From Galdieria partita (lineage: Eukaryota > Rhodophyta > Bangiophyceae > Galdieriales > Galdieriaceae), in NCBI GenBank assembly GCA_025991245.1, contig BQMJ01000048.1:62001-126000 (forward strand): DNA of 64,000 nucleotides. The letters are read 5' to 3'. The notes under the pieces were generated by a model. The model was not told where the DNA came from. It was given only the letters and a program-made list of their open reading frames with translations, and made no database searches. Both the position numbers and the translations under genes were made by a program. Of the stretch, positions 1 through 15,294 are shown in pieces (position 1 is the stretch's first letter; each line of letters opens with the position of its first letter).

Positions 1-1250
1 GACACAAGGAACGGAAACTTTATCAAACATCTGAATACCTTTGATAACATCTCGAAATGAAAGCTGTTGCGGTGTAGTTACAATAACTGCAGCGTCCAAT
101 GAAACTGTTTGACAAATAGTTAACTGAATGTCACCGGTTCCTTGAAAAGCAATCTTTACGAATAGTTCGAAAATAAAAAGTAACTTGGGTCTGTACCTGG
201 TGGCATATCAATTACCAAATAGTCCAAATCTCCCCAGTCCGTTTCCATTAATAGCTGGTTCATCATATTGGCTATCATAGGCCCCCTCATGATGGCTGAT
301 TCGGGATTGATATATCTAATTGGAATCAATAACAATCAGCTCATTCCTGGAAAATAATCGTACCCAAAAGACATGAGTTTCACACTTTGATATTCCAAAG
401 GAATAATTCTTCCATCCTTATACTGTACAATCTTATCCTCTGGTTGTACCTAAATAGAAAAAAGTTTTCAATATGCAAAGTTTATTTCAAAACTCACATA
501 CCAAAATAGGCAAGCTGGGTCCATAAATATCAGCGTCCATGATGCCAACTTTACCACCCAGTTTGGCTAAAGTAAAAGCCAAATTCACTGCCACAGTACT
601 TTTCCCAACACCACCTTTGCAACTTGCCACAGCAATAATATGCTTTATCCTATTCAAAGGTCGGTTTGAAGTTGGAGCTCGACTGCCTTCGATGGCTTCC
701 AAGTCGACTTCCACGTTGCGTACCCAGTGCAGTGAGGAGACCCATTCTTTAGCATCATTTTGAAACTTTTCTTTGATTGGACAAGCAGGAGTGGTCAACT
801 GTAAAGTAAAACGAACGTCATATTTTCCATCTTCCTTGACAACTCTTTCCAAGTTCCGAACAAAACCAAGATCCACAATATTTTGTTTCAAGTCTGGGTC
901 CACAATATTTTTCAATACTTGTAATATTTGTTCCTGCCAATCATTCATACACATATTTATCGCTGTTGAAAGGCGACGTTGAACAGATACTTCTTGAAAC
1001 GAGGTTAATCTCTTTCCGAACCACTGAATCTTACGCCATCCAAAGCTATAAGAAAAAAAATAAAGTTTCCTACAACAATTTGAACACTTTTGTGAATCTC
1101 GGTTACGCTGAGACAACAACGAACATGAAAATAGTCCACAAAAACGTACAAATAGCAACATGACAAGAAGAGTCCAATCTCAAGTTTTTTCCGCCATTGA
1201 TTGGTTGTGAGCTCCATTTGCATCTTCAGGCAACGTGTAAACTTTCTCAT
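1..1250 (-). CDS. HCF101: HCF101-type Fe-S cluster assembly P-loop ATPase (3' part outside window)
   Basis: Mrp/NBP35-family scaffold ATPase; in plants the plastid member delivers 4Fe-4S clusters to photosystem I. The protein has an N-terminal DUF59/MIP18 domain ([14 protein letters not shown]), then a Walker A motif CKGGVGKST, the DADIYGPS segment and [14 protein letters not shown]. Introns visible: 196-141, one near 350-303, one near 496-450, and possibly 1149-1046. The start is uncertain. An ATG at 1250 joined over a 104-bp intron keeps frame and gives a basic leader ending in [10 protein letters not shown]; an unspliced ATG at 1161 is the alternative. The DUF59 domain begins near 945. The 1250 start lies only 8 bp from the ATG of the divergent neighbour. 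The C-terminus lies left of base 1. Family is secure, N-terminus is not. Confidence 0.88.
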
Positions 1251-1258
1251 TACAAAAG

Positions 1259-1780
1259 ATGACGTATCAACGTGAGAAAACTTTATTTGTCTCCTCCTTT
1301 ACTCCTTGTAGTCACGCAAAGTTTCTTTCAAGCATAAGAAGAGTGGGCTTATCAACTTGTCAAACTCCCAAACAAAAGCGTGGTCACCTCGTGCGTATGG
1401 GAGCTGATAACTTGAGTATGTTCACCTGTGTAGCTTTGTTTTTATTTCTAATCTTTCTTATAGAATTTTGGAAAGACTTTTGGTGTGGTGGCTTTCCTGG
1501 AGGAGAGGCATATTTGAATGAAGTTATAGAAAGCGACTTTGCCAAGCCGGTGCCTGGACTCGAAAGTACTGGACTATCTGCACAACGAGAACTGAATAAA
1601 ACAGTTCCAAACAAACAGCAGTATTCTATATCGCAATCTTCTTCTAAACAATCCAGTCCAAGTTCTTCCAACAATGGTACAGCCAACTTCTCAGAAGATG
1701 GCCAAGTTCGTTTAGTAACTGACCCAGTAACTGGAAGAAGTCGTTTAGAAATAGTACCACCAGAAGAGAGATTGAAGTAG
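1259..1780 (+). CDS. Hypothetical plastid-targeted single-span membrane protein
   Basis: 173-residue intronless ORF that I do not recognise. The first ~47 residues are basic and Ser/Thr-rich with Phe, and end in LVRM, a typical stromal-processing context, so it reads as a plastid transit peptide. One hydrophobic helix follows (about residues 54-69, rich in F, L, I), then GGFPGGEAYLNEV and a low-complexity Ser/Asn/Gln tail ending in a short acidic-basic segment (PPEERLK). This suggests a thylakoid or envelope protein with one membrane anchor. It is divergent from HCF101 at very short distance, so co-expression with plastid Fe-S assembly is possible but inferred. Confidence 0.6.
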   Translation: MTYQREKTLFVSSFTPCSHAKFLSSIRRVGLSTCQTPKQKRGHLVRMGADNLSMFTCVALFLFLIFLIEFWKDFWCGGFPGGEAYLNEVIESDFAKPVPGLESTGLSAQRELNKTVPNKQQYSISQSSSKQSSPSSSNNGTANFSEDGQVRLVTDPVTGRSRLEIVPPEERLK

Positions 1781-1888
1781 TGATTGCTTTTGTATGGATC
1801 TCGTGGGATGATAATAAAACTTTCTCGTGACAGAGACATTCTCCAATGCTGATTGGAGATTTAGACAAGTCAGCATTTTTCTCTCAAT

Positions 1889-2777
1889 ATGACGTCCACT
1901 GTGGGTTTCCGTAGTGTTCACTTTCAAAGTAAGAATAAAAAACAAAGACAGAAACCACAACTCATATTTACTCATAGTATTGGAAGTACGAAATGTCCGC
2001 AAAGGACTTGTTTCACAAGACGTTTACGTACGAACAAGGCTAGTACCCTTGATGGCTGGAGCGCCCAAGGGAACAACTGCACGAGATAAGGGAAATTCAA
2101 AGAATGACACCGTCAGGTTAGACATTTTCACAAGCAAGAAGACGAATACTGGGCAGGACTTGGGATTTCATGAAGGATTCAGCTTGTAAGTAACGTTGTT
2201 TTTCTATGTATAATTCATCTCCAAATATAGTTCTTTACCAGTATTTCACTTGGTTTTTGATCTCTGGAAAACACGAGCTTTGAAAGAGGATAAAGTAATA
2301 GGAACGTTTGTAGTGTCGTTGGAGGATGTCGCTAGAGCTCCAAACATGTGTTACTCTGGTTGGCATGAAACAAAATATCCTGCTGGTACGAAGCGAGCAG
2401 GTCAACCTTCTGGAAAGGTTTTTGTAGCAATACAATTAGAAGCTCCTCCTAACCTTTCGTTGACACCCGTAACACCTCCAAGATCTCCTGGCGTAGTGAG
2501 TCGAGGAAAGTCCTCACAGAGCTTTGCGGATACCGTGGCTGTTCCTGTTAGTCCAACTCTTTATCCAAACTTGGATGAACCTCCAACGGATCATTCTTTT
2601 GTATTTCAAGGAGGAACGAATTACACTGCAGAAGGACAACCATATCCAACGGAGGGATTGTATTCATCCTATTACGGAACAGAGGATATTCCAAAGGCAT
2701 CTCTGAATTGTGTAGACTATTATCCTTCTTCTAATCCATATCTGTTGGCTTCAGCACCACCTGTTGATAATGCTTAG
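1889..2777 (+). CDS. C2-domain protein with proline-rich tail
   Basis: Three exons: 1889-1928, 1978-2185 and 2231-2777; introns of 49 and 45 bp; 264 residues. Splicing the first intron joins SVHFQ to ILEVRNVRKG, the usual first strands of a C2 beta-sandwich. The later strands are visible as LPVFHLVFDLW and KVIGTFVVSLEDV, giving one C2-like domain over roughly residues 8-145. The rest is disordered, rich in Pro, Ser, Tyr and Thr. C2 domains bind membranes or proteins, often with calcium. I do not see a clear full set of calcium-binding aspartates, so a calcium-independent type is likely. The specific role is unknown. Confidence 0.65.
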
Positions 2778-2876
2778 AATTATTTGTATAAAGAGAAATA
2801 AAATATTCGATGGAATTTTCCCATTTGTGTGTGGTGATCTTAACCGATTGAGAAGTTACTTTTTTCTACAGAAAAT

Positions 2877-4658
2877 ATGGCGCCAAGAAAGAGACTTGAG
2901 TGCTTTTTATATGGCACAAGTTTAGGAAATGTTATCCACAAACATTCTTGTTCAAAATGTGTTGTTTGTGCAACTACATTTGGATACTTTTGGAGAGTTG
3001 TTGGTAACAGGTTGTCTTGGCTTATTTTGATAAGACAATGTAACCATAAACAGGTAGAGTTTTGCAGTCCATATATGCAGACAACCTATGGAAACGTTTC
3101 CGACAACTATTCTTTGTTTGAAACTCCACTACAGCCAACCAATACAGCTCTGGTTGAAGGGATTCGACTTGTTGCAATAGGAAAATATGGTGCAAAGTCT
3201 CTCAACAAGACGTTGAAGAATAGGATAGTTGAAGAACTAGAAAATATTGAATCACAGATGAGAAATTGGAACAAGTCAACTGAAGACAATAGTTTATATC
3301 AACGTCAAGTACTACAACGAGCTGCCTTTTTGGGATCGCTGTATATGAAACCCAACTGGACTGAGGATGAACAGGAAATTCTCAGAAAGTATGAGCTTGG
3401 TTTTGCGCCTTCCAATAAGCCCTGTTCTGAAGCTTCTTTGCTTTTGGCTGTGCATCCTAACAGTTTTCAAAGATTGGAGGAATGTCATTTAACAGAACAT
3501 GTTCTCAAACTACTTCAAAATAACCACTTGAGTACAGAGGAAGCAGAACAATTGGGAGAGTTTATATTAGAATGTAAGACTCTAACAGATGCATGCTTAT
3601 CTGCTATGATTCTGCATATTTTACGAGTAAGACATGAAACCTCAGCGGAATTGATAGGTATTGCTGCTGCGTGTCGAAAGGCAATGAATAATAATGATTC
3701 TCTATGGAAAAGTAGTCTTGGTTTCCAAACAAAGCGTCCCATCTCTGTTTTACAAATCACAGAGCCATTTGATGGTGTAGTAAAGTCTCCGATGGTAACT
3801 CCATTAGTAGCAAAGCATATTGCGGAAAAATATGGTATTTGGACAGTTCTCATCGGTTCCGATACTAGTGATCCCAAGGTACGTAGCAACTGGAATTCGG
3901 ATCTTTCTCGAATTTACTCATCTCTTTGATACTCTGTTAGTATGGAATGAATTTGAAGATGTTGGTAGAGAAATTAGGAGAAGCTCGTATTCCTAGAGTC
4001 ACTAGTCGAAATCATCTTGAAGAAATGTTTCATTCGCAATCTTCTCCTCGTGTTGTATATATGGACCTTGAAGATGTTTGTCCTGCTCTATCCAAATTGA
4101 CTTATTTACGTCGAACTATTATCAAAAGGCCTTGTTTGGCTACAGTGGAAAAGTAAGTTTCATGTATTTGATTTCAATCATTCTATCTTACAAAGAAATA
4201 GAGCCATCAACTATATTGATGCGGATGCATTGCTAACAAGTGCCTTTCATCCCAATTACGTAGACAAAATGCTAAAAATTGGAGCAACGCAACACTTTCT
4301 TCAGGTATTTGTCTTGAGTGGAGGTATAGAAGGTGGTTTAGCTTTTCCAGTTGGAGGAAGGAGTGGAATAACCATTTCCAGTTTTTCTCAAGATGGGTCG
4401 AATATTCAGTTTTTAGATAATCAAACGTTCACTCCAACACAAGTTCTTCCAGAAGATATAAGAACCAATATTCGATATGAAAATTCTCCTTCTTGGCTAT
4501 CACGTAATGTGCAGTTGATCAGTCATTTTTGGGATCAACATGGAAGCAATGACAAAGTCTTTGATGCGGTGGTGAATGCTACGATACAAAGTTTAGACTT
4601 TTTGCAAAGCAAATTGACACATGTTTCCAATCATACATATGTTTCTAAAAGTGGTTAA
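2877..4658 (+). CDS. TrpD2/YbiB-like glycosyltransferase-family-3 protein
   Basis: Exons 2877-3878, 3941-4152 and 4202-4658 (introns 62 and 49 bp) give 556 residues. The N-terminal ~60 residues are basic and hydrophobic and may be an organelle leader. The central helical part and the PFDGVVKSPMVTPLVAKHIA segment, followed by YGMNLKMLVEKLG, RPCLATVEK and a second half with FHPNYVDKMLKIGA and LSGGIEGG, follow the anthranilate phosphoribosyltransferase-like YbiB/TrpD2 family. In bacteria that family shares the TrpD fold but is a nucleic-acid-binding protein rather than a Trp enzyme. The catalytic glycine loop of true TrpD is not obvious here, so a tryptophan role is unlikely. A bacterial origin is plausible. 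Confidence 0.62.
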
Positions 4659-4874
4659 GTCGGCTTCCATTTTCAATGTTATTATTGTTATTCACAGACC
4701 ATTGAATGGAACAATGGATTGATTGCAATGGACTGCTTGATGCTGCTGCAAGTCATTTTGGGATTTCTTTGAAAGTACGGAGTGCAATTTGTTGTTTCCA
4801 CCTTACCTTTTAAGCTGGTGGCAACGTGTACTTGAAACTCTCGTTCACTTTTGTGATACTACTACTTTCCAATT

Positions 4875-8964
<4,090 letters not shown>

Positions 8965-8968
<4 letters not shown>

Positions 8969-10047
8969 ATATCCAATACGATTCTCTCAACAGGCAATCC
9001 TTCAAATGCAATTCTATAAATGGTAACCATATGTGGAAATTCTTCCAGTGCGTTGTCTTTCTTTAAAGTCAAATAAACATCTTTGGCAGTGGTTGTTCCT
9101 TGCAACTTTTGTCCATTGAGCAATTCTTCTTCAAGCACATTCCATGACTTTTTAGTTCTTATGAAAGCTTCCGCACATTTCCTATTTCTACCACCATAAC
9201 AAGTCGTAATCAAATCTGCCACTCCGCAGCTTTCCATAAAAGTTTCCACTTTCACGTTGGAATAATATTTCTTAGCAAATCGTTGCATTTCAATGAGTCC
9301 AATTCTCATCAACGCTGATTTCGTATTATTGCCCATCTCTAAAGCATCACAAAAGCCTGCACCTAAAGCAATCACATTCTTCAAAGCACCACAAACTTGA
9401 ACACCTGCAACATCCTTTACGAAGCCAACTCGAAACATATCATCGTGAAACAGTTCCTTCATTAGTTTTCCATCTTCCAAGTTCTCATAACCAATGGTTG
9501 TTTCACAGAACTTTTCAGCTGCTATTTCATTTGCTATATTGGCACCACTTAACGCACACATGGGTATATTCAGTTCACTTTTGATGATATCCGTTATCAA
9601 TAATGGACCTGATTCATTAAAATCAATTCCTTTGATAAGACTGATGCCTCGACAATGCGAAGAGATGGCAGATTTCATTTGTTTGCATAGATTACGAATA
9701 AACTAGTTGCAATCAACCAGTTGAGATCATATTGTATCAAGTTGAAAACTTACTTGATGTGGAACGACAAACACTAAGACCGTAGCACCTTTTACAGCTT
9801 CTACTATATCCGGTACAGCAACAATATTTTTAGGCAACTTGTATCCTGGCAAATATTTGACGTTTTCATGTTGTGTGTTGATTATCTCTGTCAGTTTTTG
9901 TCCATTCAATACTTCTTCATATACCCACATATTGACTCGGTCCTCGAAACGAGAACTCTTTGTAACATTTTTGCCAATCAATCTGGAAGCTGCTGAGCCC
10001 CAGTTACCTGAACCAATAATAACTACTCTTTCTTGTTGGGACGACAT
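8965..10047 (-). CDS. GPD: NAD-dependent glycerol-3-phosphate dehydrogenase
   Basis: Two exons, 10047-9754 and 9702-8965, with a 51-bp intron joining VVPHQ to [11 protein letters not shown]; 343 residues. It shows the Rossmann motif GSGNWGSA at the N-terminus, the VFVVPHQ strand, and the catalytic-domain signature [21 protein letters not shown] with the conserved lysine. It reduces dihydroxyacetone phosphate to glycerol 3-phosphate for glycerol production and lipid backbones. An in-frame ATG at 10098 would add 17 hydrophobic residues; the start at MSSQQERVV fits family length better. The next gene upstream, an acyltransferase using the same backbone, lies on the same strand. Confidence 0.95.
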
Positions 10048-10165
10048 AAACTGTGAACAATGCTTGAGTTTAATATCCAAAATGAAAATCAAGAACAATG
10101 CAAAATGGAATCGACGGTGTTCGGCCTCCTACACGTCATGGACTTGTAGATTTCGTTGAGTGCCT

Positions 10166-11217
10166 TTACAACGGCGATAAATTACGTGTTGCATCGCTAC
10201 TCTCTAATGGCTTCTCTATCACAGATTTACAAATATCAGCAAGTTGCTTATCTTCATGGTTTTCTACTTGGATAATCGGATGCACATGAATGGTGATAGG
10301 TTTGTTAGGGAAAGCTAATGGTAGCCAAGCAAAACTAGGCATCACTTCTCGAGTACCTAAAATAGTCAAAGGCACAATAGGCACTTTGGCTTGTTTCGCA
10401 GCTTTAAAAGGTCCAATCTTAAAAGGCAAAAGCCTCCCATGAATACTACGAGTGCCTTCTGGAAACATCACTAAAGAAATACCGGATTGAAGTTTCCGTA
10501 CTATCTCATGATATGTCTGCAACTGGCGACGACTATCTCCACGTTTTAAGCCCACATATCCTGCCAGTGCCATCGCCCAACCTTGAAAAAAAGGTTCTGC
10601 CTTTCTATCCAACGTTATACCTGTAGACACTTACCGATAATAGGGTAGGAGAAGACTTCAATCTTGGATACAAACTTGAACTTTCGTTTTAACGCAGATA
10701 AAACATAAATATCCAAATAACTCTGATGATTAGCAACATACATTACGGCTGCGTCTGATTGAGGTAGATTTTCTTCACCTACAATGACAACAGGTAGACG
10801 ACAACAGAACAAAGTTAAACGCATCCATAACATGGCCAGACGATCCAATAAACGACGACGTACACGATCGAGTAACAAGGTAACGGGAAACAAGGCAGTA
10901 AAGATTGGAAAGAGAATTATTGCCCACAAGTAGGTCACAACGAGGAAGACGATACCAAATAGACTGAATCGCTTCTTTTTCAGCTCACTAGACTGTTTCA
11001 TCAGTAAATTCAACTTTCCACAGCGTGAACGAGTCGAAATTGCCCTTCTCAAAACATGTTTGGAAAGATACGCTCTTCGTGGCGATGAAAACGTTCCACT
11101 GTAGAAAAGATCGGCCTGAAAACACGTGCGTGAAGATTTCTCAGTTAAAAAGTAGACAGCTGAAAAATTAGAACCATAAAAAGAACTAAGGAAAGAAAAC
11201 AAACGAGGAGTACTCAT
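10166..11217 (-). CDS. 1-acyl-sn-glycerol-3-phosphate acyltransferase (PlsC family), probably plastidic
   Basis: Exons 11217-10635 and 10581-10166 with a 53-bp intron that joins SYPIIG to WAMALAGYVGLKRG; 332 residues. Acyltransferase motifs are in order: NHQSYLD (NHxxxxD), the IGWAMALAGYVGLKR segment, FPEGTRS and the VPLTILGT region. A ~90-residue basic, Ser-rich leader suggests plastid import, and one or two hydrophobic helices (FLVVTYLWAIILFPIF) anchor it. It adds the second acyl chain to lysophosphatidate to give phosphatidate. Adjacent to and co-oriented with glycerol-3-phosphate dehydrogenase, 118 bp away, so both feed glycerolipid synthesis. This is a well-supported family call; localisation is inferred. 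Confidence 0.92.
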
Positions 11218-12063
11218 TTTAACGACACATTCAAAGCCAAGAATCGAAACTAAGTCAAAATCCTCACTAAAATTAAGTTGTTTCGACCCTTAGTTAAATA
11301 TTGCAACCAAAGAAGTTTGGGAACAAAAGGAAAATTTGAATTACGACGGTAAAGAGCTTTTCCCATAAAGAACAGAAAAATGTCTTCGTAAAATAGCTCG
11401 TAGAATAGCAACAAAAATTTTACGAATGAAAACAATGAAAACAATCATTAATTTTAAAAGGAAAGATTGTAGAAAACAGAAATCTAACAAAAAAATTGAA
11501 ACTTAATTGGAAATATATCTCAAGAAGGAGTCTAGACTGCGAATATCCAACTTCTCTATAATGTTAGTTTGTACATCGTTTTTAATAGCAACGAAAGCAG
11601 AAGTTCCGTGAAATTAATTTTAAGTTATAGAATTTATTTTGAATAACAATATAACAAAGACAATGAAGACTTTTATTTACTTCGAAAAAATAATAAATCT
11701 GTCAGTTAAGAACCTTGGAAAATTTATTTATGTAAAGAAAAGTTTTGAAACTAGACTCAATATTTGATTTTAATTTTTTTAAAGTATTGGAAAGCCATAT
11801 TTGAAGCCACAGAGACTGCTTTATATAGTTTTAACTTTTTGCAATCGCTTTACGAAGCACAACGTCAATTTCCAAACTTAATTTTTTATCAAGAATTTAA
11901 TTACGTCCTCAATGAGGAATCAAAGCAATTGCGTAGAATTGATCGAAATTTTCAATGCACTTGGTTGAATTTGTTCTTGGCACGGAAATAATTTTCTGAT
12001 GTTCAAATCCCCATTTGTGGTTGAAATTTCATTTTATTATTTCCGTTTAGTATTTTTAGCACT
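11218..12063. other. AT-rich intergenic stretch, no gene seen
   Basis: About 850 bp between the divergent acyltransferase and DUF1350 genes, clearly richer in A/T than its surroundings and among the longest gene-free gaps in the window. It holds a 75-codon open frame at 11764-11991 without an ATG and another ATG-poor frame on the minus strand near 11250-11444. Neither resembles a known domain. It should contain both promoters. I see no tRNA fold or long repeat. Confidence 0.5.
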
Positions 12064-13335
12064 ATGCTGGCTAATGGTATGTTATCCATAAATTCTCCGT
12101 CAACTTGTAACGTCTGTAAGCCAGAAACAGTCTATTGTCGCTTGAGTTTTGTGTCACTTGGAAGCCATAGAATTGTAGCAACAGAAAACTTTTATTTAAG
12201 AAAAGCATTGCATTTGGAGTATTCTAAGAAAGTTTCACGGTTATATTTGTTGAGATCTCGCTATGCTCGTCGGAGTGTTTGTTGCAATTTTGAGAATTCC
12301 TTTGGCGGCTCTTTTGGACAAAGTCATGCTTCACAGTGGAAACAATTCGACAACTTGTATCTGCTACGTCCGTTTTCAAGTTCTTTCAGAATTCCGCTCT
12401 GTGTCGTTCACTTTGTTGGTGGTGCTTTTGTTAGTTCCATTTCGCAGTTGGCATATCGTTCTCTTCTTGAAGGACTAGCCCAAAAAGGCTATTTGGTTGT
12501 AGTGACTCCTTATGATACAAGTTTTGACCATGTAGTCGCTGCAGAGTCAGTAAATAGGTCATTTATAATGATTATGAGACAGTTGAAGGAAGAATACGGA
12601 ACAGAATTGCCTGTCATTGGTCTATCTCATAGTCTGGGATGTATTGTTCAGATTCTTTCGACTTGCTTGTTTCCACAAGTACCCTTTGAGACGAAAGGGC
12701 ACATTTTCATGGCATACAACAACAAGCCGCTGAACAAAGCAGTTCCTTTGTATAAAGAGCTTCTCATTCCATCCATCAACAAGGTTTCAAGCCTGTTAAC
12801 ACCCAAGGATGATATGAGTAGCAATTGGAAGAAAGTTTCCTCACTTTTCGAAGGTTTAGTTGCAACGACTGGTGAGTCTGTTATGAAAAGCATAGGTTCC
12901 AAAGTTTTCGAAGAACAGGTTTATCCAAATTGGCAACAACTAGAAAAGGCATGGAAACAATTGGACCCATTGCTACAAGAAGTACAGAGAGGACGAGACG
13001 AGTTTCATCCGTCACCTGCTGAAATAGAGAACATCATTATTCAAAAGTATTCGCAATCGAGTGTTATCATTCGCTGTGAAGATGACTTGATAGACGAATC
13101 CTTGCAACTTTACAGATTGTTACGAGGTCGCAAATTTTATGTCAAAATGAGAAGTGTTCCTGGTACACATTTAACACCTTTGGAACAGAACACTCAGGCT
13201 GTCGATAACTTTCTCAAGACTAATTTTCAAATTTCGAGCTCTTTTTCCAAAATGAGTAATTTGTATCGTCTAACAGAAGTTATTAGCGAGTCCTTTGCAG
13301 ATATTATTTCCGAACAAGCTTCTTCTGGAATGTAG
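12064..13335 (+). CDS. DUF1350 alpha/beta-hydrolase-like protein, plastid type
   Basis: Intronless, 423 residues. The family is found in cyanobacteria, algae and plants and has no firmly known substrate. Seen here: a ~105-residue leader with basic and Ser content, then the DUF1350 core VVHFVGGAFVSS, LAYRSLLEGLAQKGYLVVVTPY, FDHVVAAESV and the nucleophile-elbow-like GLSHSLGC. The usual GxSxG elbow reads G-L-S-H-S, consistent with the family. The C-terminal half is helical and ends in a coiled, Ser-rich tail. Family distribution and the leader point to the plastid. Confidence 0.88.
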   Translation: MLANGMLSINSPSTCNVCKPETVYCRLSFVSLGSHRIVATENFYLRKALHLEYSKKVSRLYLLRSRYARRSVCCNFENSFGGSFGQSHASQWKQFDNLYLLRPFSSSFRIPLCVVHFVGGAFVSSISQLAYRSLLEGLAQKGYLVVVTPYDTSFDHVVAAESVNRSFIMIMRQLKEEYGTELPVIGLSHSLGCIVQILSTCLFPQVPFETKGHIFMAYNNKPLNKAVPLYKELLIPSINKVSSLLTPKDDMSSNWKKVSSLFEGLVATTGESVMKSIGSKVFEEQVYPNWQQLEKAWKQLDPLLQEVQRGRDEFHPSPAEIENIIIQKYSQSSVIIRCEDDLIDESLQLYRLLRGRKFYVKMRSVPGTHLTPLEQNTQAVDNFLKTNFQISSSFSKMSNLYRLTEVISESFADIISEQASSGM

Positions 13336-13544
13336 AAAACCCAAAGATGTATCTTTGCAGACAAAAAGTCAGCAAGGGAAATGGGCAGTGGCATTGTTGT
13401 AATTGGGGTGTCGCACTTGGAAAAGAAAACAGAAATCCATTCGCGTGGTTACGACATACTATTCTTTATATCAGCATTTGTACTCTATTTTACGTTCTCT
13501 TGCATATACTTGGCCAAAATCTATAAAACGAACCAACTAATGGG

Positions 13545-14204
13545 TCATTTACCCGTTTCCAAAGATGGCGAAGTAGTAGTCGATACCCATGTTTCGAACG
13601 GAACAGTCACTGTTGTTCTCAGAGACAAAGCTGCGTCCACTCTATCCGGTGCAACCTTCTCCTCTCGTTTGAACTTTGCCTTTACCTGTTTGCGGTTTCG
13701 CTTTGGAAACAACTGAGCCACTAAAGAAAAGTCTGTTCCGAACTGCTGCAATCCACGATAAAATAGCTCCGTTTCCTCCTTTGTCCATCTTTCTGTTGTT
13801 GTTCTTTTGGAATACGTTGCAGAATTGACTCTGTCTGGACCATCCACCACGCGAGCAACTTGTGACTCCAGTTGAGGAGGAGCGTCGGTTGCCACAACCA
13901 ACGAATTTTCGTCAACCGTAATATTTCCCTCTTCGTCAAACTTGAGTTGCGGAGCCAAGGAAGTGGTTTTCTCCAATGTATCGGTGGATGATGAAGGATG
14001 ACTCCAACTCTCGTCGTGACCATTACTCGAGTTGTTGTCTTCGAATTGATCTCGACTCTTTCTTCTCTTCTTATTCCATCTTGACGCAGTAGGTGTCCCT
14101 TGTAGACCCGTTTTCTTTCTTTGCGTAATAAGTTCTGAAATCGTTTGCTTCCGTAGATCATCTGGCATCTTGGACAGCTCTAAACTTTGCTCCAAATCCA
14201 CCAT
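13545..14204 (-). CDS. BDP1: TFIIIB subunit B'' (BDP1), minimal form
   Basis: 219-residue intronless protein built around one SANT domain near residues 140-197 (RWTKEETELFYRGLQQFGTD, FPKRNRKQVKAKFKREEK), which matches the diagnostic SANT of the RNA polymerase III factor BDP1. BDP1 joins TBP and BRF1 at tRNA and 5S promoters. Yeast and animal proteins are several times longer, so this is a reduced form holding the SANT domain and a short N-terminal helix-rich segment. The start at 14204 (MVDLEQSLELSK) is chosen; an upstream in-frame extension to 14294 lacks support. Confidence 0.85.
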   Translation of the reverse strand: MVDLEQSLELSKMPDDLRKQTISELITQRKKTGLQGTPTASRWNKKRRKSRDQFEDNNSSNGHDESWSHPSSSTDTLEKTTSLAPQLKFDEEGNITVDENSLVVATDAPPQLESQVARVVDGPDRVNSATYSKRTTTERWTKEETELFYRGLQQFGTDFSLVAQLFPKRNRKQVKAKFKREEKVAPDRVDAALSLRTTVTVPFETWVSTTTSPSLETGK

Positions 14205-14476
14205 CGTTACTCTTATTCTCTCAACAGAGAAAATGAAGAGGAATCCATCATTCGTGGAGGAAATAAAATTCTTTTTCTCTCTTTTCGATAGCATACCAAA
14301 GAATCTAGAACTCTTGTCGATTCGTTATCGCCAACAAATATCCAACTTGTCATCCCATGAAACAAGACACTTTGCTATTCAATATTGCTTTCATTTCCTT
14401 GTCATCTATTTTCCTATATTTCTTCTCTCCTTTCATGGGAAGAAATTCGTTTTGGAGAAATCGGCATCATTGAACC

Positions 14477-15172
14477 ATGGCAACGACAGCAGAATATATT
14501 CTCACTTACTTTCCTATTCGAGGACGCGCTGAACATATCCGACTGTTGTTGGAAGATTGCAAAATACCGTATCAACAAAACCTCATAGCCAATGAAGACT
14601 GGAAACAACTCAAAGCTCGGGGTCCAGAAACCGGGGAGATTCCTTTTGCTCAACTTCCTGTTTTGCAACATGGAAAGTTGTACTTGGCACAAAGTGGTGC
14701 TATTGCTAGATATGTAGCACGTAGACATAAAAAGTATGGACAAAACGAAGTGGAAATGAGCTTAGCAGATATGTTGTACGACACAGTGTCAGATATTCGT
14801 CAAGTTTATAGGGATTTCATATTTGACGAAAATTGGCAAGCAAAAAGAGACAAGTTCGTTGAAAATGCTTCCAATAGATTGGCTCTTTTGGAGAAATATG
14901 TGAGCAAAAGGAATACTCCGTATTTGGTGGGAGAAGATACTACTTTTGCAGACTATCATCTGTTGGAAGTTATCCATATCATCCAACGAGTGCAGGTAAG
15001 TTGATGGAGAACGGACTTTGAAAAACTTGAGACTTTTCATTAGAGCGATATCGTACGCCCCTATTCTTGGCTTACTTCATTTTGTCAGAAAATGGAGTCT
15101 CGTCCCAACATTGCGGAATATTTAAAGTCCTCTCGTCGATTTGAGAAACCTGTACCTTTACCACATGCTTAA
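14477..15172 (+). CDS. Glutathione S-transferase, sigma/pi-like (paralog 1)
   Basis: Exons 14477-14995 and 15044-15172 (48-bp intron) give 215 residues. The N-terminal thioredoxin-fold domain begins YILTYFPIRGRAEHIRLLL, with the catalytic tyrosine context typical of sigma/pi/mu classes, then IPFAQLPVL and the glutathione-contacting QSGAIARYVAR. The C-terminal helical domain includes TFADYHLLEVI. It conjugates glutathione to electrophiles or isomerises lipid products in the cytosol. It closely resembles the gene at 22758-23448 and has an intron at the homologous site, so the two are duplicates. Confidence 0.94.
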
Positions 15173-15294
15173 AAAGACACTCGATGAGATTCTATCTCAT
15201 ACGGATAGAAATATTCGAGAGTTATAGTTTATTCTCTTGTGGTCACAAGTAAAGTTTTTCTTTGTTGGGCAATAAGATGCTTTCCAAAAGCCGT

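Noticed and set aside
11764-11991. 75-codon plus-strand frame in the AT-rich gap
   Set aside because: No ATG, no domain, AT-rich composition; open by chance is likely.
13381-13716. Plus-strand ATG-initiated 111-codon frame with a hydrophobic helix
   Set aside because: Half lies antisense to the BDP1 SANT region and no family is recognised; the open frame is explained by the opposite gene.
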